64,000 nt of DNA from positions 1 to 64,000 of the forward strand of contig NZ_CP029352.1 in the NCBI RefSeq assembly GCF_003130795.1, given 5' to 3'. This stretch comes from Azospirillum thermophilum (lineage in GTDB: Bacteria > Pseudomonadota > Alphaproteobacteria > Azospirillales > Azospirillaceae). Position numbers and translations under genes: made by a program. The notes under the pieces were generated by a model. The model was not told the DNA's origin and did not search any database. It worked only from the letters and a program-made list of their open reading frames with translations. How positions within the stretch are numbered: position 1 is the first letter of the stretch; every line of letters starts with the position of its first letter. Shown here in pieces: positions 46,178-55,202 of this stretch.

Positions 46178-46768
46178 ATGATCGCCAGACTTGCCGCCGT
46201 CGCCGTCGCCGCCACCGTTGCCCTGGGCGCCCTGTGCGGACCGGCCGCCGCCGCCGAGGGCGTGGCCGCCACCGACGCCTGGGCGCGCGCCGGCGCCCCC
46301 GCCGCCAAGGCCGGGGCCGCCTTCCTGACCCTGACCAACCAGGGCGCCGCCGCCGACCGGCTGGTCGCCGCCGAGAGCCCGGTGGCCGACAAGACCGAGC
46401 TGCACACCCACCTGATGGACAACGGCGTGATGAAGATGCGCCCGGTCGACGCCATCGAGCTGCCGCCGGGCTCCCCCGTCATGCTGAAGCCGGGCGGGCT
46501 GCACGTCATGTTCCTCGGCCTGAAGCAGCCGCTGACCGAGGGGGCGCGCTTCCCGGTCACGCTGGTCTTCGAGAAGGCCGGACGGCTGACCGTCGACGTC
46601 ACCGTGCAGGGCGCCGCCGCCATGGGACCCGGCGGGATGGGCGCCGGGGCGATGGGCCAGGGCCACATGAACCCCGGCCACATGAACCCGGGCCACATGA
46701 ACCCGGGCCATATGGGGCAGGGCGGCATGATGAACCAGGCGCCGGCCGGCACGCCGCAAAAGCAGTAG
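46178..46768 (+). CDS. Periplasmic copper chaperone PCu(A)C with Met/His tail
   Basis: 196 residues. Signal peptide to about residue 26; the copper motif H-x10-M-x21-H-x-M is complete (His76, Met87, His109, Met111). The family delivers Cu(I) to cytochrome oxidase. An extra C-terminal tail from about 155 has four HMNPG-like units and several Met-Gly pairs, suited to binding more copper. Placed between two divergent flagellar operons without an evident link to them. Confidence 0.9.
   Translation: MIARLAAVAVAATVALGALCGPAAAAEGVAATDAWARAGAPAAKAGAAFLTLTNQGAAADRLVAAESPVADKTELHTHLMDNGVMKMRPVDAIELPPGSPVMLKPGGLHVMFLGLKQPLTEGARFPVTLVFEKAGRLTVDVTVQGAAAMGPGGMGAGAMGQGHMNPGHMNPGHMNPGHMGQGGMMNQAPAGTPQKQ
46661..46720 (+). 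repeat. 15-base tandem repeat encoding the HMNPG copper tail
   Basis: Four in-frame units, GGCCACATGAACCCC and variants, with the last one diverged. Each gives Gly-His-Met-Asn-Pro or close to it at the end of the copper chaperone. Confidence 0.8.
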
Positions 46769-46789
46769 GCCTGACCTTCGGAGGAGGCC

Positions 46790-46804
46790 TTCATACTTCA
46801 TTAA
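46790..46804 (+). promoter_or_regulatory. CtrA-type site upstream of the flhB-like/fliO/fliP operon
   Basis: TTCA-TACTTCA-TTAA has one mismatch to TTAA-N7-TTAA and one base difference from the flgB site at 46055-46069. It ends 52 bases before the first gene of the plus-strand flagellar operon. Confidence 0.5.
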
Positions 46805-46805
46805 G

Positions 46806-46854
46806 CCTGTTGGGCCAGGATGCGCGGATCGCATCTGGCCCAACGGCAGGTTTT
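46806..46854 (+). terminator. Long stem-loop with T run between the copper chaperone and flagellar operon
   Basis: TTGGGCCAG/CTGGCCCAA (46810-46818 and 46835-46843) with inner ATGCG/CGCAT and an outer CCTG/CAGG, followed by TTTT. It could end the chaperone transcript. It also stops just before the TTG start of the flhB-like gene, so it may lie in that gene's leader instead. Confidence 0.55.
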
Positions 46855-46856
46855 CC

Positions 46857-47228
46857 TTGGCCGCGTCGCCCCGAGACTCCGTCGCTTCCCGCCAGTCCCG
46901 TCCGGCTGGCCGCCCGGCCCCCCGGCCGGTCGCGGTGGCGCTGAAGTACGAGCTGGGCACCAACACGCTGCCGCGGATCGTCGCCACCGGCAAGGGCACG
47001 GTGGCCGAGCAGATCCTGGAGATCGCCTTCGCCAACGGCGTGAAGGTGCGCGAGGACGCCGATCTGGTGGAGGTGCTGGCGGCGGTGGACGTCGACAGCG
47101 ACATCCCGGTGGAGGCGATCGCCGCGGTCGCCGAGATCCTCGCCTATGTCTACCGCGCCAACGGCACCTTTCCGCCCGAACCGGGGCCGCCCGAACCGGA
47201 GCCGCCCGAACCCGGAGACGACGCATGA
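46857..47228 (+). CDS. Stand-alone FlhB C-terminal-domain-like protein
   Basis: About 123 residues from TTG 46857. The core VAVALKYELGTNTLPRIVATGKG, VAEQILEIAFANGVKVREDADLVEVL and VEAIAAVAEILAYVY resembles the cytoplasmic half of FlhB after its NPTH motif, but there are no membrane helices and no NPTH. Similar stand-alone proteins occur in flagellar loci; their role in export is unclear. A Pro/Glu-rich tail ends the protein. The true start could be downstream (GTG near 46935). Its stop overlaps the next ATG. Confidence 0.75.
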   Translation: MAASPRDSVASRQSRPAGRPAPRPVAVALKYELGTNTLPRIVATGKGTVAEQILEIAFANGVKVREDADLVEVLAAVDVDSDIPVEAIAAVAEILAYVYRANGTFPPEPGPPEPEPPEPGDDA

Positions 47229-47641
47229 CCGCGCCCGCTCCGCTGCTGCGCGACATCGCCACGCTGGCCGCCGCCCTCGACGAGGCGCGGACCCAGGCCG
47301 AGTCCGGCGCCCCGCTCGACCTCTCGGGGCTGGAGGCGCGGGCGGCCGAGCTGTGTGCCGCCGCGCAGCGGCTGCCGCGGGCGGAGGCCGCCCCGGCCGT
47401 CGTCCATCTGCAGAACCTGCTGGACGCGCTGGACGCCCTGGGAAAGGCGCTGTCCGCCCAGCACGCCGCGCTGGCCGCCGCCCTCGCCGAGGCGGCCGAA
47501 GGCCGGCCCGACCCGCACACCGCCCGGCAGCGCGCCTCCGCCCTCTACCGCCGCGCCGCCGCGCCGGACGGCAGCCCGGGCGCGGCGAGCGGCTCCGGTC
47601 CCGACCGTCCCGCCCCTCCCCCGCAAGACACGCCGTCCTGA
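47225..47641 (+). CDS. Flagellar-operon protein of unknown function, 138 aa
   Basis: Not recognised. Ala/Leu-rich helical protein: a likely coiled-coil or helical bundle covers residues 5-105 (LLRDIATLAAALDEART, VVHLQNLLDALDALGKAL), followed by a Pro/Ser-rich tail. Its place between the flhB-like gene (ATGA overlap) and fliO, three bases upstream of it, suggests an export-related role such as a chaperone; this is inference. Confidence 0.7.
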   Translation: MTAPAPLLRDIATLAAALDEARTQAESGAPLDLSGLEARAAELCAAAQRLPRAEAAPAVVHLQNLLDALDALGKALSAQHAALAAALAEAAEGRPDPHTARQRASALYRRAAAPDGSPGAASGSGPDRPAPPPQDTPS

Positions 47642-47644
47642 CCC

Positions 47645-47977
47645 ATGGACCTTGACCAGTACGTCCGTTTCGCCGCCGCCCTTCTCTTCGTCGTCGCGCT
47701 GATCGTCGCGGTGGCCTGGATGATGCGCCGCATGGGGCTGGGGGGTGCCACCACCGCCGCCGCCCGGCACCGCCGCCTCGGCGTGGTGGAGATCCTGCCG
47801 CTGGACGCCAAGCGGCGCCTGGTGCTGGTCCGCCGCGACAACCGCGAGCACCTGATCCTGCTGAGCGCCGCCGGCGACCTTCTGGTCGAATCCGGCGTGC
47901 AGGAGGAGTTCCTCCACGCCCTGGCGGAAGCGGCCCCGCATGCCCGGCCGCACGGCGAGGAGGACGGCGCGCCATGA
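47645..47977 (+). CDS. fliO: Flagellar biosynthesis protein FliO
   Basis: 110 residues. One membrane helix (RFAAALLFVVALIVAVAWMM), then the small FliO domain with RLGVVEILPLDAKRRLVLVRRDNREHLIL. FliO aids FliP complex assembly. ATGA overlap with fliP. Confidence 0.92.
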   Translation: MDLDQYVRFAAALLFVVALIVAVAWMMRRMGLGGATTAAARHRRLGVVEILPLDAKRRLVLVRRDNREHLILLSAAGDLLVESGVQEEFLHALAEAAPHARPHGEEDGAP

Positions 47978-48744
47978 CCGGCCGCGACCTCGGCAAGAGG
48001 CTGGCGCTGGCCGGCCTGCTGGCGCTCGTCCTCGGGACGGCGGGCGCCCTGCTCGCCCCGCCGGCCCTGGCGCAGAGCGTGACCTTCGACCTGGGCGACG
48101 CCGGCGGCACCACCACCGGGCGCATCGTCCAGCTCATCGCGCTGATGACGGTGCTGTCGCTCGCCCCGTCGATCCTCATCATGATGACGGCCTTCACCCG
48201 CATCGTGATCGTGCTGTCCTTCCTGCGCTCGGCCCTCGGCGTGCAGCAGGTGCCGCCGAACACCGTCATGGTGTCGCTGGCGCTGTTCCTGACCTTCTTC
48301 GTCATGGCCCCGGTGTTCGAGCGCAGCTACACCCAGGGCATCCAGCCGCTGATCAACCAGGACATCGACGAGATGGAGGCCTTCCGCCGCACGACGGCGC
48401 CGCTGCGGGAGTTCATGCTGAACCACACCGGCGAGAAGGACCTGCGGCTGTTCCTCGACATGGCGCGGATCGAGACCTTGCAGGAGCCCTCGCAGACCCC
48501 GCTGCATGTGCTGGTGCCGGCCTTCATGATCTCGGAAATCAAGCGGGCGTTCGAGATCGGGTTCCTGCTGTTCCTGCCCTTCCTGATCATCGACATGGTG
48601 GTGTCCTCCATCCTGATGTCGATGGGCATGATGATGCTGCCGCCGACCATGGTGGCGATTCCCTTCAAGATCATCTTCTTCGTCCTGGTCGACGGCTGGC
48701 ATCTGATCGCCGGCTCGCTCGCCCGCAGCTTCGGGACGGTTTAG
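47974..48744 (+). CDS. fliP: Flagellar export gate protein FliP
   Basis: 256 residues. A signal peptide at the start, then ALMTVLSLAPSILIMMTAFTRIVIVLSFLRSALG, TPLHVLVPAFMISEIKRAFEIGF and MMMLPPTMVAIPFKIIFFVLVDGW, all conserved in FliP, the core of the export gate. Last gene of this small operon. Confidence 0.97.
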   Translation: MTGRDLGKRLALAGLLALVLGTAGALLAPPALAQSVTFDLGDAGGTTTGRIVQLIALMTVLSLAPSILIMMTAFTRIVIVLSFLRSALGVQQVPPNTVMVSLALFLTFFVMAPVFERSYTQGIQPLINQDIDEMEAFRRTTAPLREFMLNHTGEKDLRLFLDMARIETLQEPSQTPLHVLVPAFMISEIKRAFEIGFLLFLPFLIIDMVVSSILMSMGMMMLPPTMVAIPFKIIFFVLVDGWHLIAGSLARSFGTV

Positions 48745-48931
48745 CGTCAAGATGGTATATCCGGGCGGCTGCGCACTTCGTCGCAGCCCCCGCCCCCGCC
48801 CGGCGGCGGGTGCAAGACTCGCTGGCGTCGACCGGCGGAAACGCGTATGAGGTTCAGACGGGCAGGCGCCGTCCCGCAGTCCGGACACCGGTCCGGCAAG
48901 GGTTCGGGGTGGTGCCGGCCGCAAGATCCGA

Positions 48932-48964
48932 GGTTATCTTCGTCCCGGTGGTTATCTTCGTCCC
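48932..48964. repeat. Two direct repeats upstream of kup
   Basis: GGTTATCTTCGTCCC occurs twice (48932-48946 and 48950-48964) with an 18-base period, 33 bases before the kup ATG. It could be a tandem operator. The rest of the 48745-48997 gap shows nothing I can name. Confidence 0.5.
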
Positions 48965-48997
48965 CGTCTGGGCAAAACACGGACCTCATCCGACCGC

Positions 48998-50895
48998 ATG
49001 ACAGACTCTACTTTGAAGGCCGCGGCGCCCGATACGGGAAAGCTGGCGACGTTGACGCTCGGCGCCTTGGGCGTCGTCTTCGGCGACATCGGGACGAGCC
49101 CGCTCTATACCCTGCGCGAATGCTTCGGGGGGAGCACGGGCTGCCGCTGACGCCGGACAACATCATGGGGATCATGTCCCTGGTGTTCTGGGCGCTGATC
49201 ATCGTCGTGACGGTGAAGTACGTCCTGTTCGTCATGCGGGCCGACAACAAGGGCGAGGGCGGCATCCTGTCGCTGCTGGCTCTGGCGACCAACAGCCGGC
49301 CGGACTCCACCGGGAAGCTCAGCTTCCTGATGATCCTCGGCCTGTGCGGCGCGGCGCTGTTCTACGGCGACGGCATGATCACCCCCGCCATGTCCGTGCT
49401 GTCGGCCGTGGAAGGGCTGGAGGTGGCGGAGCCGGCGCTGGAGTCGGTGGTGGTCCCGCTGACCATCGCCATCCTGATCGCGCTCTTCACCATCCAGAGC
49501 CACGGGACCACCCGGGTCGGCGCGCTGTTCGGCCCGATCATGATGACATGGTTCACCACGCTCGGCATGCTGGGGCTGATCGAGGTCGTGCAGCAGCCGG
49601 GCATCCTCGCCGCCTTCGACCCGCGCTATGCCGTCGGCTTCTTCCAGGCCAACGGGGCGGTCGGCTTCCTCGTGCTGGGCGCGGTCGTGCTGGCGGTGAC
49701 CGGCGGCGAGGCGCTCTACGCCGACATGGGCCATTTCGGCCGCCTGCCGATCAAGCTCGCCTGGCTGTGCGTGGTGCTGCCGGCGCTGCTGCTGAACTAT
49801 CTCGGGCAGTGCGCCCTGCTGCTGACCGATCCGGAAGCGGTGCGCAGCCCCTTCTATCTGCTGGCGCCCGATTGGGGGCTCTACCCGCTGATCGCGCTGT
49901 CCACCGCGGCGACCGTCATCGCCAGCCAGGCCGTCATCTCCGGCGTCTTCTCGCTGACCCGGCAGGCCGTCCAGCTCGGCCTCTGCCCGCGCCTGCACAT
50001 CCGCCACACCTCCAGCGAGGAGGAGGGGCAGATCTACATCCCGCGCGCCAACTGGGGCCTGCTGCTCGCCATCATCGGGCTGGTCCTGTGGTTCCAGTCC
50101 TCCAGCAAGCTGGCCGCCGCCTACGGCATCGCGGTCACCGGCGACATGATCATCACCACCATCCTGGCGCTGGTCGTCGCCCATATCCGCTGGAAGTGGA
50201 GCCTGCCGCTCTGCCTCACGCTCGGCGCCCTGTTCCTGTCGGTGGACCTGTCCTTCTTCGCGGCCAACGCGGTGAAGATCCCGCATGGCGGCTGGGTCCC
50301 GCTGGTGATCGCCGCCATCACCGTCGGGCTGATGTCCACCTGGCGCCGCGGCCGCGCGGTGCTGGGCCAGCGGCTGGCGGAGGAGTCCCTGCCGCTCGAC
50401 GCCTTCGTGCAGCGCCAGGCCAAGTCGACCGACATCCACCGGGTGAAGGGCACGGCGGTCTTCATGACCTCCAGCTCCAACACCGTGCCGATCGCCCTGC
50501 TGCACAACCTGAAGCACAATCAGGTGATGCACGAGCGCGTCGTCTTCGTGACGGTGGTGGTGGAGGACGTGCCGCGCGTCCCGGCCAAGGAGCGCGTGGT
50601 GGTGGAGGGGCTGGCCGACGGCTTCTACCGCCTGACCGTCCGCTACGGCTTCTCGCAGGAGCCGAACATCCCCAAGGCGCTGCGCCTGTGCAAGGCCTTC
50701 GGGCTGGAGTTCGACGTCATGCAGACGTCCTTCTTCCTCGGCCGCGAGACGCTGATCCCGCAGATGAACTCGCAGATGGCGCTGTGGCGCGAGAAGCTGT
50801 TCGTCCTGATGGCCCGCACCTCGGTCAGCGCCACCGACTTCTTCCGCCTGCCGCCCAACCGGGTGGTGGAGCTGGGCACGCAGGTGCAGCTGTAG
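48998..50895 (+). CDS. kup: Potassium uptake protein Kup, frameshifted near the start as sequenced
   Basis: About 632 residues, proton-coupled K+ importer of the KUP/HAK/KT family. From ATG 48998 the first 45 residues read as Kup ([24 protein letters not shown]); the frame then breaks in the G run 49127-49132 and resumes with [22 protein letters not shown]. One extra G restores the whole gene. Later marks are [20 protein letters not shown] and [14 protein letters not shown]; about 12 helices, then a cytosolic domain. Confidence 0.93.
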
Positions 50896-50980
50896 CGGGC
50901 GACGCGGCTGCCGGCGGAGCCGCCGCGCAGCCGCCCCACGCAACCGGCGCCCGACCCGGCACCCGACGCGCCGGCCCGGC

Positions 50981-53900
50981 TCAGCTCGTCGGCTTGTTCG
51001 GGGTCTGCCTGCCCCGATAGTTCTTCAGGAAGCTCTTGAACATATCCACTTCCGCGACGCGGGAGCGGATGGTGCCGACGTCGATCAGGCCCATCGCCTG
51101 TTCGGGGCGGGTCAGCACGCGGAAGGCGTCCTCGTTCGGGCCGCCCCTCATCGCACCCTCGAACTCCTTGCGGAGCTGGTTGAGCCCGGTGCCGTCGCCG
51201 GCCAGCGCCAGGGCGACCGCGCGGTTGAGCACGAGCTGCGACTTGCCGGCATCCATCGGCTGGCCGGGGGCCGGCGGCGGGCCGATCACCTTGGCGAGCG
51301 CGATGGCCGCGGAGTCCCACTTCTGGCCCTTCCAGGCGATGTCGATGCGCAGCAGGTTGGCGTTGGTGCTGTCGTCCTGGGCGAGGAGCTGCATCGCCTC
51401 ATCGCCGCGGTTCAGTTCCGACAGGGCCTTGGCCTGCATCAGCCGGCGCTCGGCCAGCAGATCCTCGGGCATGCCCGGCACGTTCGACAGCTCCAGCGCC
51501 TGCAGCGCCTGCTCCGGCTTGTTGTCGAGCAGCCGGATGGAGGCGAGGCGGGTGCCGAAGCGCGCCTTGTCCATGCCCGACAGCCGGTATTCCACCTGGT
51601 GCTGGATAAGGTCGGCGGCCCGGTTCAGCAGATCCACCGCGATCAGCCGCTCGGCAAGCTGGCGGATCACCTCGTCGCCGGCCTCGCCGACCGGGGTCAG
51701 CTCGCGGAACTGGTCGTAGAGCTGCAGCGCCTCCAGCGTCGGCAGCTTGGATGCACCGTCCTTGAACAGATCGGCGAAGATGCGCGACATGTCCCGGGTG
51801 ATCGCCTCGGCCCGCGGCGTGTCGGCGAGCAGCGCCGCCGTCTCCTTCATGCTGTTGAAGCCTTCGGCATATTTGCCCCCGGCGATCAGCACCTCGCCCA
51901 TGCGCTGGCGGATCTGCACCTCCAGATCGTCGCCGCGCCAGGTGAAGGTCAGGCCGGCGAGCTGCTCGGCCGCGGCGGACGGCGACATCCGGCCCTCGCC
52001 CACCTCCAGGTTGACCAGCGCCAGCCCGGCCTTGGCGCGGTAGAACCGGTCGAAGCTGTTGTAGGCGGCGGTCAACTGCTCGCGCGCCCGCTCCGTCTCG
52101 CCGGTCTGGGCGAAGTAGAGCCCGCGGAGATACTGCACCTCCGGCCGTTCCTCGGATTCGGGGTCGCCGCGCTCGACGATGCGGTCGAGCAGGCGCTTGG
52201 CCGTGGCGGGGTCGCGGGTTTCCAGCGCCGCCTCGGCCGCGCGCAGGGCGAGCTTGCTGAGGATCGGTTCGGGATAGGAGTTGAGGATCGCGCTGCCCGC
52301 CTTGAAGCCGGCCTGCGCCGCCGGCCAGTCGCGCATATCGGCCGACACCGCCGCGCGCCACAGCGCCGCCTCCGGATTGTTCGCCAGATCCGGAGAGTTC
52401 AGGTCGGCCAGGGCGCCGGCCGTGTCGCCGGCCAGCACCCGCGCCGCGCCGCGCAACGCCCGGAACTCCGGCCAGCCCTCCAGGTCCGGCTGGTTCTGCT
52501 GCAGCACGTCGAGCATGCCCAGCGTCTCCTGCCCGAATCCGTGGGCGAAGTAGAAGCGCGCGAGGTCGAGCTGCGCCTTCGGCCGCTCGGACTCCGGGGC
52601 GTTGACGATGGCGAGCTGCAGGTTCTGGCGCGCCTCGGTGTAATGGTCGAGGTCGCCGTGCTTCCAGGCCGGCAGGTTGAACAGCCGGCGCCCCTGCGGC
52701 TGAGGGGCCGCGGCCTTCGGCGGCTCCAGGCTGCGCGAGGCGCCGCCCTGCGGCGGAGCGGCGGCGGTGGCGACCGCCTGCGGCGGGGTGGCGGGAAGCG
52801 GGGCGGCGGGCGGAGAGATGGCCGGGTTGCCGGCGTCGGCCATCGGCGACATGTGCAGGCCGCCGGCCGCCGTCAGCTCCACCCCCTCCTTCACCGGCCG
52901 CACCGTGATGTTGTCGGAGATCGGGCGTATCGCCACGCCCTGGAAGGAGCTCAGCACCTCGAGGTCCGGGTAGCGCCGCGCCTCCACCACCGCCGATCCC
53001 GGCGCCGGCAGCGGCACCACCTGGATACGGTCGCCGACCTCCGGATCGGACAGTTGCACGACCGACGCCGCGTCGGGCGCACGCACCAGCAGGCGGGCGC
53101 CCAGCAGGAAGTCCGGTTCGGCGTCGATCCGCAGGTCGCCCAGCCCGACGCTGGCCAGCCGCGTCGACGGCACGATGCGCCAGACCGTCCCCTGACGCTC
53201 CACCTTCGGCCAGATCATCGGCCCGATCTTGGTCCGGAAGGCGGTGCCGCCGGTCGCCGGAACCGGCTCGACCGATCCCATCAGCTCCGCACCGGCGCCG
53301 ACGATCCTGCCGGCGCCGATCGGCAGCGGCCGGTCGAACACGATGTAGAGATGGCCCGCCCGCGGATAGACGGCGATGGAGGCCGGCCCGCCGGTGTCGA
53401 AGACCAGGGTCGGCCCCTTCGGCGCCTCGGCCTGCGGCTTGGCTTCGGTCTGGCTGGCGGCAGGCGCCGGCTCGGCGGCCTGGGCGGCGTTGGCCCCCTG
53501 GCTGGAGGAGCCGGACAGGGTGGAGGCGATACCCGTCGGCGCCTTCGGCACGGACTCGCGCGGCGGAGCGGCCGGAGACTGTGCAGCGGGTGGCGGGGCG
53601 GCGGGTGGCGGGGCCGCCGGTTCCGGCCGCACGCCGGTCGTGGTGGCACCGGCCGGGGACGCAGGCTGGGCGGACGGTTCCGTCGCCGGGGCGGCCTTGT
53701 CGGCAGCCTTGCGCGTACCGGCGTTCAGCACGTCCAGCACCACCGTCCTGCCGGAGCGGCTGTCCTTGACCTCCGAATCCTGAGGGACCGCGAAGGTGAC
53801 GGCCAGCCCGCCGTTGGGCAGGCGGAACTGCTCGATGTTGCGGACGTTGCGCAGCGCCGCCTTGGCGGCGCGCGACAGATCCGCGGTTCCCCCCTTGGCG

Positions 53901-54496
53901 AATTCCACCGTGACGGAGGCGCCGTCGCGCTTGACCGAGTAATCCACCGGGGCCGGCCAGTCGAAGGCGACGCGGCTCTGGTTGGGATCGTCGCTCGCCC
54001 GCACCGCCACCCGCCCGGCCGAGGGGACCGGCTTCGCCGCCTCCGCCGCGGGCTGGACCGGAGACTGCGCGGGGGGTTGAGCCTGTGCCGGCGCCTGCGC
54101 CGCCGCGGACGACGCCCCGGAGGCGGGCGCCAGATCCACGGCGACCGAGTTGCCGTTGCGGAAGCTCTTGACGGTGACCGGCCGCTTCAGGTCGAACTCG
54201 ACCGTCCTGCCGTCACCGGCGATGCGGCCGGCGGCCAGATAGTCCGGCAGCGCCGCCACCGCCCGCTCCACCGGCGCGTCCACCGGCCGGTCGAAGCTCA
54301 GCACCAGCTTGCCGCCCTCGGCCCTGGCGGAGAACTCCACCCGCTCCGGCCAGTCGAAGACCATGCGGCCGAAATCCTTGTGGGCGGCGGCACGGAGGGG
54401 AACGGCGGCCAGCGTCACCTGCGGCAGGACGAGCAGGGCCGCCGCGGCCGCGAAGCCGCCGAGCCAGTGCCGATATGCCGCCCCACGCCGTGCCAT
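50981..54496 (-). CDS. Very large periplasmic AMIN-like and TPR protein, unknown function
   Basis: About 1171 residues. Signal peptide (to about residue 30). Residues 35-130 and 165-265 are two AMIN-like beta segments (GRMVFDWPERVEFSARAEGG; SRVAFDWPAPVDYSVKRDG), joined by Ala/Pro/Gln-rich linkers; about 350-560 is a further beta-rich part. From about 600 to the end there are many helix-turn-helix TPR-like repeats. AMIN segments often target envelope machines. It closes the set cheZ, two MotB-like genes and this gene (4-base gap), so a role at the flagellar motor or chemotaxis is the best guess. Confidence 0.8.
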   Translation of the reverse strand: MARRGAAYRHWLGGFAAAAALLVLPQVTLAAVPLRAAAHKDFGRMVFDWPERVEFSARAEGGKLVLSFDRPVDAPVERAVAALPDYLAAGRIAGDGRTVEFDLKRPVTVKSFRNGNSVAVDLAPASGASSAAAQAPAQAQPPAQSPVQPAAEAAKPVPSAGRVAVRASDDPNQSRVAFDWPAPVDYSVKRDGASVTVEFAKGGTADLSRAAKAALRNVRNIEQFRLPNGGLAVTFAVPQDSEVKDSRSGRTVVLDVLNAGTRKAADKAAPATEPSAQPASPAGATTTGVRPEPAAPPPAAPPPAAQSPAAPPRESVPKAPTGIASTLSGSSSQGANAAQAAEPAPAASQTEAKPQAEAPKGPTLVFDTGGPASIAVYPRAGHLYIVFDRPLPIGAGRIVGAGAELMGSVEPVPATGGTAFRTKIGPMIWPKVERQGTVWRIVPSTRLASVGLGDLRIDAEPDFLLGARLLVRAPDAASVVQLSDPEVGDRIQVVPLPAPGSAVVEARRYPDLEVLSSFQGVAIRPISDNITVRPVKEGVELTAAGGLHMSPMADAGNPAISPPAAPLPATPPQAVATAAAPPQGGASRSLEPPKAAAPQPQGRRLFNLPAWKHGDLDHYTEARQNLQLAIVNAPESERPKAQLDLARFYFAHGFGQETLGMLDVLQQNQPDLEGWPEFRALRGAARVLAGDTAGALADLNSPDLANNPEAALWRAAVSADMRDWPAAQAGFKAGSAILNSYPEPILSKLALRAAEAALETRDPATAKRLLDRIVERGDPESEERPEVQYLRGLYFAQTGETERAREQLTAAYNSFDRFYRAKAGLALVNLEVGEGRMSPSAAAEQLAGLTFTWRGDDLEVQIRQRMGEVLIAGGKYAEGFNSMKETAALLADTPRAEAITRDMSRIFADLFKDGASKLPTLEALQLYDQFRELTPVGEAGDEVIRQLAERLIAVDLLNRAADLIQHQVEYRLSGMDKARFGTRLASIRLLDNKPEQALQALELSNVPGMPEDLLAERRLMQAKALSELNRGDEAMQLLAQDDSTNANLLRIDIAWKGQKWDSAAIALAKVIGPPPAPGQPMDAGKSQLVLNRAVALALAGDGTGLNQLRKEFEGAMRGGPNEDAFRVLTRPEQAMGLIDVGTIRSRVAEVDMFKSFLKNYRGRQTPNKPTS

Positions 54497-54500
54497 CGCG

Positions 54501-55202
54501 TCAGTCCGCTCCGTCCTCGCGCACCACCACATCGACCCGCACCCGGCCGGGCGCCGCGGCCGGGGCCATCACGCTGCGGGCGACCAGATCACGGCGGTAT
54601 CCCGTCTCGCGCAGCGCCGCCGCCACCGCCACCGCGCGGGTCAGCGCGCGTTCCCAGGCGAAGCCGCCGCTCTGGTCCTCGCGCTCGGCATGGCCCACCA
54701 CCTCGATCCGGTTGCCCAGCCGGGCGACCACCGCGCCCAGCAGGTACAACAGGCGGCGCCCCTCGTCGGTAAAGGCGCCGCCGCTCGCATCGAACATCCG
54801 CTCGCCCGGCAGGCCGATCACCACCCGGTCGTCCTCGCGCCGCACCTCCAGCACCGCCAGTTCGGCATTCGCCGCGGTCTGGGCGCGCAGCAGGGCGCCG
54901 AGATAGTTCAGGTCCATCGCCGCCTTCGGCTCCACCGCCTGCGCGTTGAAGGCGGCATGCGGCTCGGCGGGCAGGCCGGTCGGCGTCTGGGCGGTCGAGC
55001 GGGCGGCCGGCACCCGCTCCGCCAGCCCCTGGACCAGACCGACCCAGCGCTGGGTCTCGGGCTCGCCCATGGAATACATCAGCACGAAGAAGGCGAGCAG
55101 CAGGGAGATCAGGTCGGTGAAACTGATCAGCCACATGGTCCGGCGGGCGCCGGCATGGCGGTCGGTCGGCTTCGGGACGCGGATCAGCGGGCTCTGCAGC
55201 AT
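54501..55202 (-). CDS. MotB-like single-helix protein with degenerate OmpA domain (second copy)
   Basis: 233 residues. One helix at about 23-45 (WLISFTDLISLLLAFFVLMYSM) keeps an Asp before the helix as in MotB; the periplasmic part has IEVVGHAEREDQSGGFAWERALTRAVAVAAALRETGYR, an OmpA-like region. Not a normal MotB: there is no motA and the OmpA motif is weakened. Its start abuts the end of the preceding MotB-like gene (one-base overlap). Confidence 0.8.
   Translation of the reverse strand: MLQSPLIRVPKPTDRHAGARRTMWLISFTDLISLLLAFFVLMYSMGEPETQRWVGLVQGLAERVPAARSTAQTPTGLPAEPHAAFNAQAVEPKAAMDLNYLGALLRAQTAANAELAVLEVRREDDRVVIGLPGERMFDASGGAFTDEGRRLLYLLGAVVARLGNRIEVVGHAEREDQSGGFAWERALTRAVAVAAALRETGYRRDLVARSVMAPAAAPGRVRVDVVVREDGAD

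Noticed and set aside
46661..46720. Short regular repeats considered as a CRISPR array
   Set aside because: Units are 15 bases, directly adjacent and coding; no spacers and no cas genes.
48847..49140. N-terminal extension of the kup frame from 48847
   Set aside because: Not Kup-like; the true start at 48998 reads as Kup in another frame up to the homopolymer break.
51599..54772. 1057-residue open frame opposite the AMIN/TPR protein
   Set aside because: Antisense shadow rich in Arg and Gly; the minus strand shows a signal peptide and repeats.
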